Below are positions 61,800-64,000 of a DNA stretch of 64,000 nt, piece by piece. Source of the stretch: Deferribacteres bacterium (GTDB lineage: Bacteria; Zhuqueibacterota; Zhuqueibacteria; Zhuqueibacterales; Geothermadaptataceae). Location of the stretch: contig JACKDE010000007.1 in NCBI GenBank assembly GCA_020633675.1, forward strand, positions 74,381-138,380. Reading direction: 5' to 3'. Position 1 is the stretch's first letter. Every line of letters starts with the position of its first letter. The notes under the pieces are model-generated. The model did not search any database, had not been told where the DNA came from, and worked only from the letters and a program-made list of their open reading frames with translations. Made by a program: the position numbers and the translations under genes.

Positions 61800-63659
61800 A
61801 TGAAATGGCAAAAAAAGGCTCTTGTCACAGTTCTTGCGTATTTATGCCTTGCAGGTTTTGCGCGTGCAGGCGAAATCCATCAAGGCGCGGATTCGCTTGC
61901 AGCCTACGAAAAGCAAACAGCAATGATTCCGATGCGCGATGGTATGCGACTCTACACTGAAATTTACCGCCCTTCCGATGCAAAAGAAGCGCTGCCGCTG
62001 ATCATGTTGCGCACGCCATATGGCATCAACCGGCGCTTCGACTACCAGAAATTGAGCTACCTGAGGGAGTTGGTGGCGGAACAATATATTTTTGTCTATC
62101 AGGATATTCGTGGTCGGCATCAATCCGAAGGCCAGTTCGTAATGCTGCGGCCGGTACATGACAAGCAAAAACAGAGCAGCATCGATGAAGCCAGCGATAC
62201 TTACGACAGTATCGACTGGCTGCTCAAAAATGTGCCGGAAAACAATGGTCGTGTCGGGATGCTCGGTGTTTCATACGATGGCTGGTTGACGGCGATGGCT
62301 CTGATCGATCCGCATCCTGCAATGAAGGCTGCTTCACCACAAGCTTCGCCAGCCGACATGTATATCGGCGATGATTTCCATCACAATGGCGCTTTCCGAC
62401 TCAGCTACGGCTTTGAATATGTGGTCATGATGGAATCATCCAAAACGCAATCACGCTTCGATTTTAACCGGTACGATACCTACGAATGGTATTTAACCCT
62501 TGGCGCATTGTCAAATGTTACCGATAAATTGCCGCTCGGCAAGTTGCCGACCTGGCAGAATTTTGTCAACCACCCAAATTACGATGCATTTTGGAAAGAA
62601 CAGGCTTTTAAAGCAGATATTGAACGCGTGCAAGTGGCCACACTCAATGTCGCCGGCTGGTGGGATCAGGAAGATTTTTACGGGCCATTGCACATCTATA
62701 AATTGCTCGAAGCCAGGGACAAGGATGGCGTCAACTTTTTGGCCGTCGGCCCCTGGAATCATGGGGGCTGGGCACGAAAAGGCGACAAGCTTGGCAACAT
62801 TGACTTTGGCAGCGCAACCGGAGATGCATATCGCGAGCAGATTCAGGCGCCATTCTTTGCTTTTTATCTCAAGGACAAAGGTCAGTTTGATGTTTCAGAA
62901 GCGCGCACTTTTCGAACCGGCGACAATGAATGGGTTTCGCATGCGCATTGGCCACCACGAAATAATGTAGCCCAAAAACCGCTCTATTTTCACGTTAACG
63001 GCAGACTCTCCTTTGAAGCGCCGGCTGCAGATACCAAAGATGGTTTCGATGCATTTGTTTCCGATCCCGACAAGCCGGTGCCGTACCGCAAGCGCCCGGT
63101 TGAGCCCACTTATTACCCAAAAGGTTCAGGCTGGTCTGTTTGGCAAACGGAAGATCAACGTTTCGTGCATTTACGCCCGGATGTTCTGAGCTGGGAGACA
63201 GAAACGCTTGCGGAAGATGTGACGGTATCCGGAGAAGTTATCGCACAATTATTTGCTTCCACTACTGGCAGCGCTGCGGACTGGATTGTCAAGCTGATCG
63301 ATGTTTATCCTGAAGAAGTCGAATCAGACCACAGAATGGGCGGTTACCAGTTCATGGTTGCCGGTGATGTGTTGCGAGCACGTTACCGCAATAGTTTTGA
63401 AAAGCCAGAGCCGATCAAGCCGAATGAGATTATCGCATATAAAGTTGATTTACGCGGCCACGATCACACTTTTAAAAAAGGGCATAAAATAATGGTGCAG
63501 GTACAATCCACCTGGTTCCCGGTGATTGATCGCAATCCGCAAAAATACGTCGACAATATTTTCAAAGCCAGTGAGGATGATTTTCAGGCCGAAACGCATC
63601 GTATATATCACTCCGCATCCAAAGCCTCGCACATCATGTTGCCGGTGGTGTCTGAATGA
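61800..63659 (+). CDS. CocE/NonD family hydrolase (X-Pro dipeptidyl-peptidase S15-like), exported
   Basis: 619 residues with GAGGAGGG upstream and a signal peptide ending FARAGE. The alpha/beta-hydrolase core has MRDGMRLYTEIYRP, LMLRTPYG, YQDIRGRHQSEGQF and the nucleophile Ser158 in GVSYDG. The catalytic His is in VGPWNHGGW. The C-terminal jelly-roll domain (about 400-619) is the usual X-Pro-peptidase/CocE C-domain. Members cleave X-Pro dipeptides, glutaryl-7-ACA or ester substrates, and this sequence does not decide which. It overlaps the next gene by 4 nt (ATGA). Confidence 0.92.
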   Translation: MKWQKKALVTVLAYLCLAGFARAGEIHQGADSLAAYEKQTAMIPMRDGMRLYTEIYRPSDAKEALPLIMLRTPYGINRRFDYQKLSYLRELVAEQYIFVYQDIRGRHQSEGQFVMLRPVHDKQKQSSIDEASDTYDSIDWLLKNVPENNGRVGMLGVSYDGWLTAMALIDPHPAMKAASPQASPADMYIGDDFHHNGAFRLSYGFEYVVMMESSKTQSRFDFNRYDTYEWYLTLGALSNVTDKLPLGKLPTWQNFVNHPNYDAFWKEQAFKADIERVQVATLNVAGWWDQEDFYGPLHIYKLLEARDKDGVNFLAVGPWNHGGWARKGDKLGNIDFGSATGDAYREQIQAPFFAFYLKDKGQFDVSEARTFRTGDNEWVSHAHWPPRNNVAQKPLYFHVNGRLSFEAPAADTKDGFDAFVSDPDKPVPYRKRPVEPTYYPKGSGWSVWQTEDQRFVHLRPDVLSWETETLAEDVTVSGEVIAQLFASTTGSAADWIVKLIDVYPEEVESDHRMGGYQFMVAGDVLRARYRNSFEKPEPIKPNEIIAYKVDLRGHDHTFKKGHKIMVQVQSTWFPVIDRNPQKYVDNIFKASEDDFQAETHRIYHSASKASHIMLPVVSE

Positions 63660-64000
63660 AGATGCGTCCTGCAAGGTTTGCCCTTTTTGCCTGTGCGACC
63701 TCACTGCTTTTTGTCGCCTGCGCTGCAGAAAAAACGGACCATCGCCCGCCTAATGTCGTCATCATTTTTGCTGATGATCTCGGCTATGCCGATGTTGGCA
63801 TTTATGGTGCAAAAGGTTTTGAAACGCCAAACCTTGACCAAATGGCCGCCGATGGCATACGATTTACACAGTTTTACATGCCTGCCAGCGGCTGTTCGCC
63901 ATCACGGGCAGCACTGCTAACAGGTAGTTACCCATTGCGCGCAGGCATACCCGACGTGCTATTTCCCTGGGCCAAAATTGGCCTGAACAGCGATGAAGTC
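63656..64000 (+). CDS. arylsulfatase-type sulfatase lipoprotein (3' partial)
   Basis: The first 115 residues only; the gene runs off the window. The ATG overlaps the hydrolase stop (ATGA). A signal peptide ends in the lipobox LFVAC (Cys22). The metal-binding start is NVVIIFADDLGYADVG (Asp40, Asp41). The formylglycine motif CSPSR (80-84) is followed by AALLTGSYPLRAG. This is a type I sulfatase needing conversion of Cys80 by a formylglycine-generating enzyme. A lipid-anchored sulfatase suggests use of sulfated polysaccharides at the cell surface. Confidence 0.92.
   Translation, partial: MKMRPARFALFACATSLLFVACAAEKTDHRPPNVVIIFADDLGYADVGIYGAKGFETPNLDQMAADGIRFTQFYMPASGCSPSRAALLTGSYPLRAGIPDVLFPWAKIGLNSDEV

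Overview
This 64 kb window is ordinary chromosomal sequence from a Gram-negative bacterium of moderate GC content. It holds about 47 protein genes, two of them cut by the window edges. I see no rRNA, tRNA, CRISPR array, insertion sequence or phage genes. The gene set includes a PorV-like barrel fused to TPRs, many TPR lipoproteins, a MoxR/DUF58/BatA/DUF4175/DUF4159 module, a homodimeric pyruvate dehydrogenase beside a 2-oxoacid:ferredoxin oxidoreductase, and a DTPGY-type EF-G paralogue. This suggests a member of the FCB-related phyla, most like Calditrichota or candidate phylum KSB1. That placement is inference from gene content, not a phylogeny.

Layout. 1-4983 (+): a CHASE2 sensor fused to a sigma-54 AAA+ activator (5' truncated), then a carbamoyltransferase / SxtJ-like / DUF5989 cassette. 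4984-5407 is non-coding and holds degenerate dispersed repeats. 5408-6973: LOG-family protein (-) and DoxX-like protein (+). 7026-12471 (-): an envelope operon with a barrel-TPR fusion, a NusG domain II protein, a Gx transporter and a large TPR lipoprotein. 12611-20595: class III cyclase, small membrane protein, MazG, EF-G paralogue, acyl-CoA ligase, STAS protein and AlaX-like editing protein. 20948-28101 (+): pyruvate dehydrogenase operon aceE-aceF-lpd, continuing into a stand-alone NFACT-R protein, a small membrane protein and a carboxylesterase. 28149-36733 (-): full-length Lhr helicase, KorB and KorA, and a DUF72 protein.

36796-54715 is about 18 kb entirely on the minus strand. In transcription order it encodes an ECF sigma factor, a zinc-finger anti-sigma factor, a lipoprotein, a TPR/HEFAH peptidase, two tandem DUF4159 proteins, a MoxR ATPase, a DUF58 protein, a BatA/VWA protein, a large DUF4175 protein, a VWA/GATase-like membrane protein and an exported caspase-fold protein. 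That last protein contains no cysteine at all and has Ser at the expected Cys position, followed by a perfect EF-hand loop. MoxR-VWA modules are known. The pseudo-caspase at the end and the sigma/anti-sigma pair at the head are what make this copy worth a second look.

55032-64000 (+): MnmA, a cyclophilin lipoprotein with a roughly 70-residue insertion, exodeoxyribonuclease III, RecQ, an M19 dipeptidase lipoprotein, a CocE/NonD hydrolase and the start of a lipoprotein sulfatase. Tight gene coupling is common: five gene pairs overlap by exactly 4 nt (ATGA, GTGA or TTGA).
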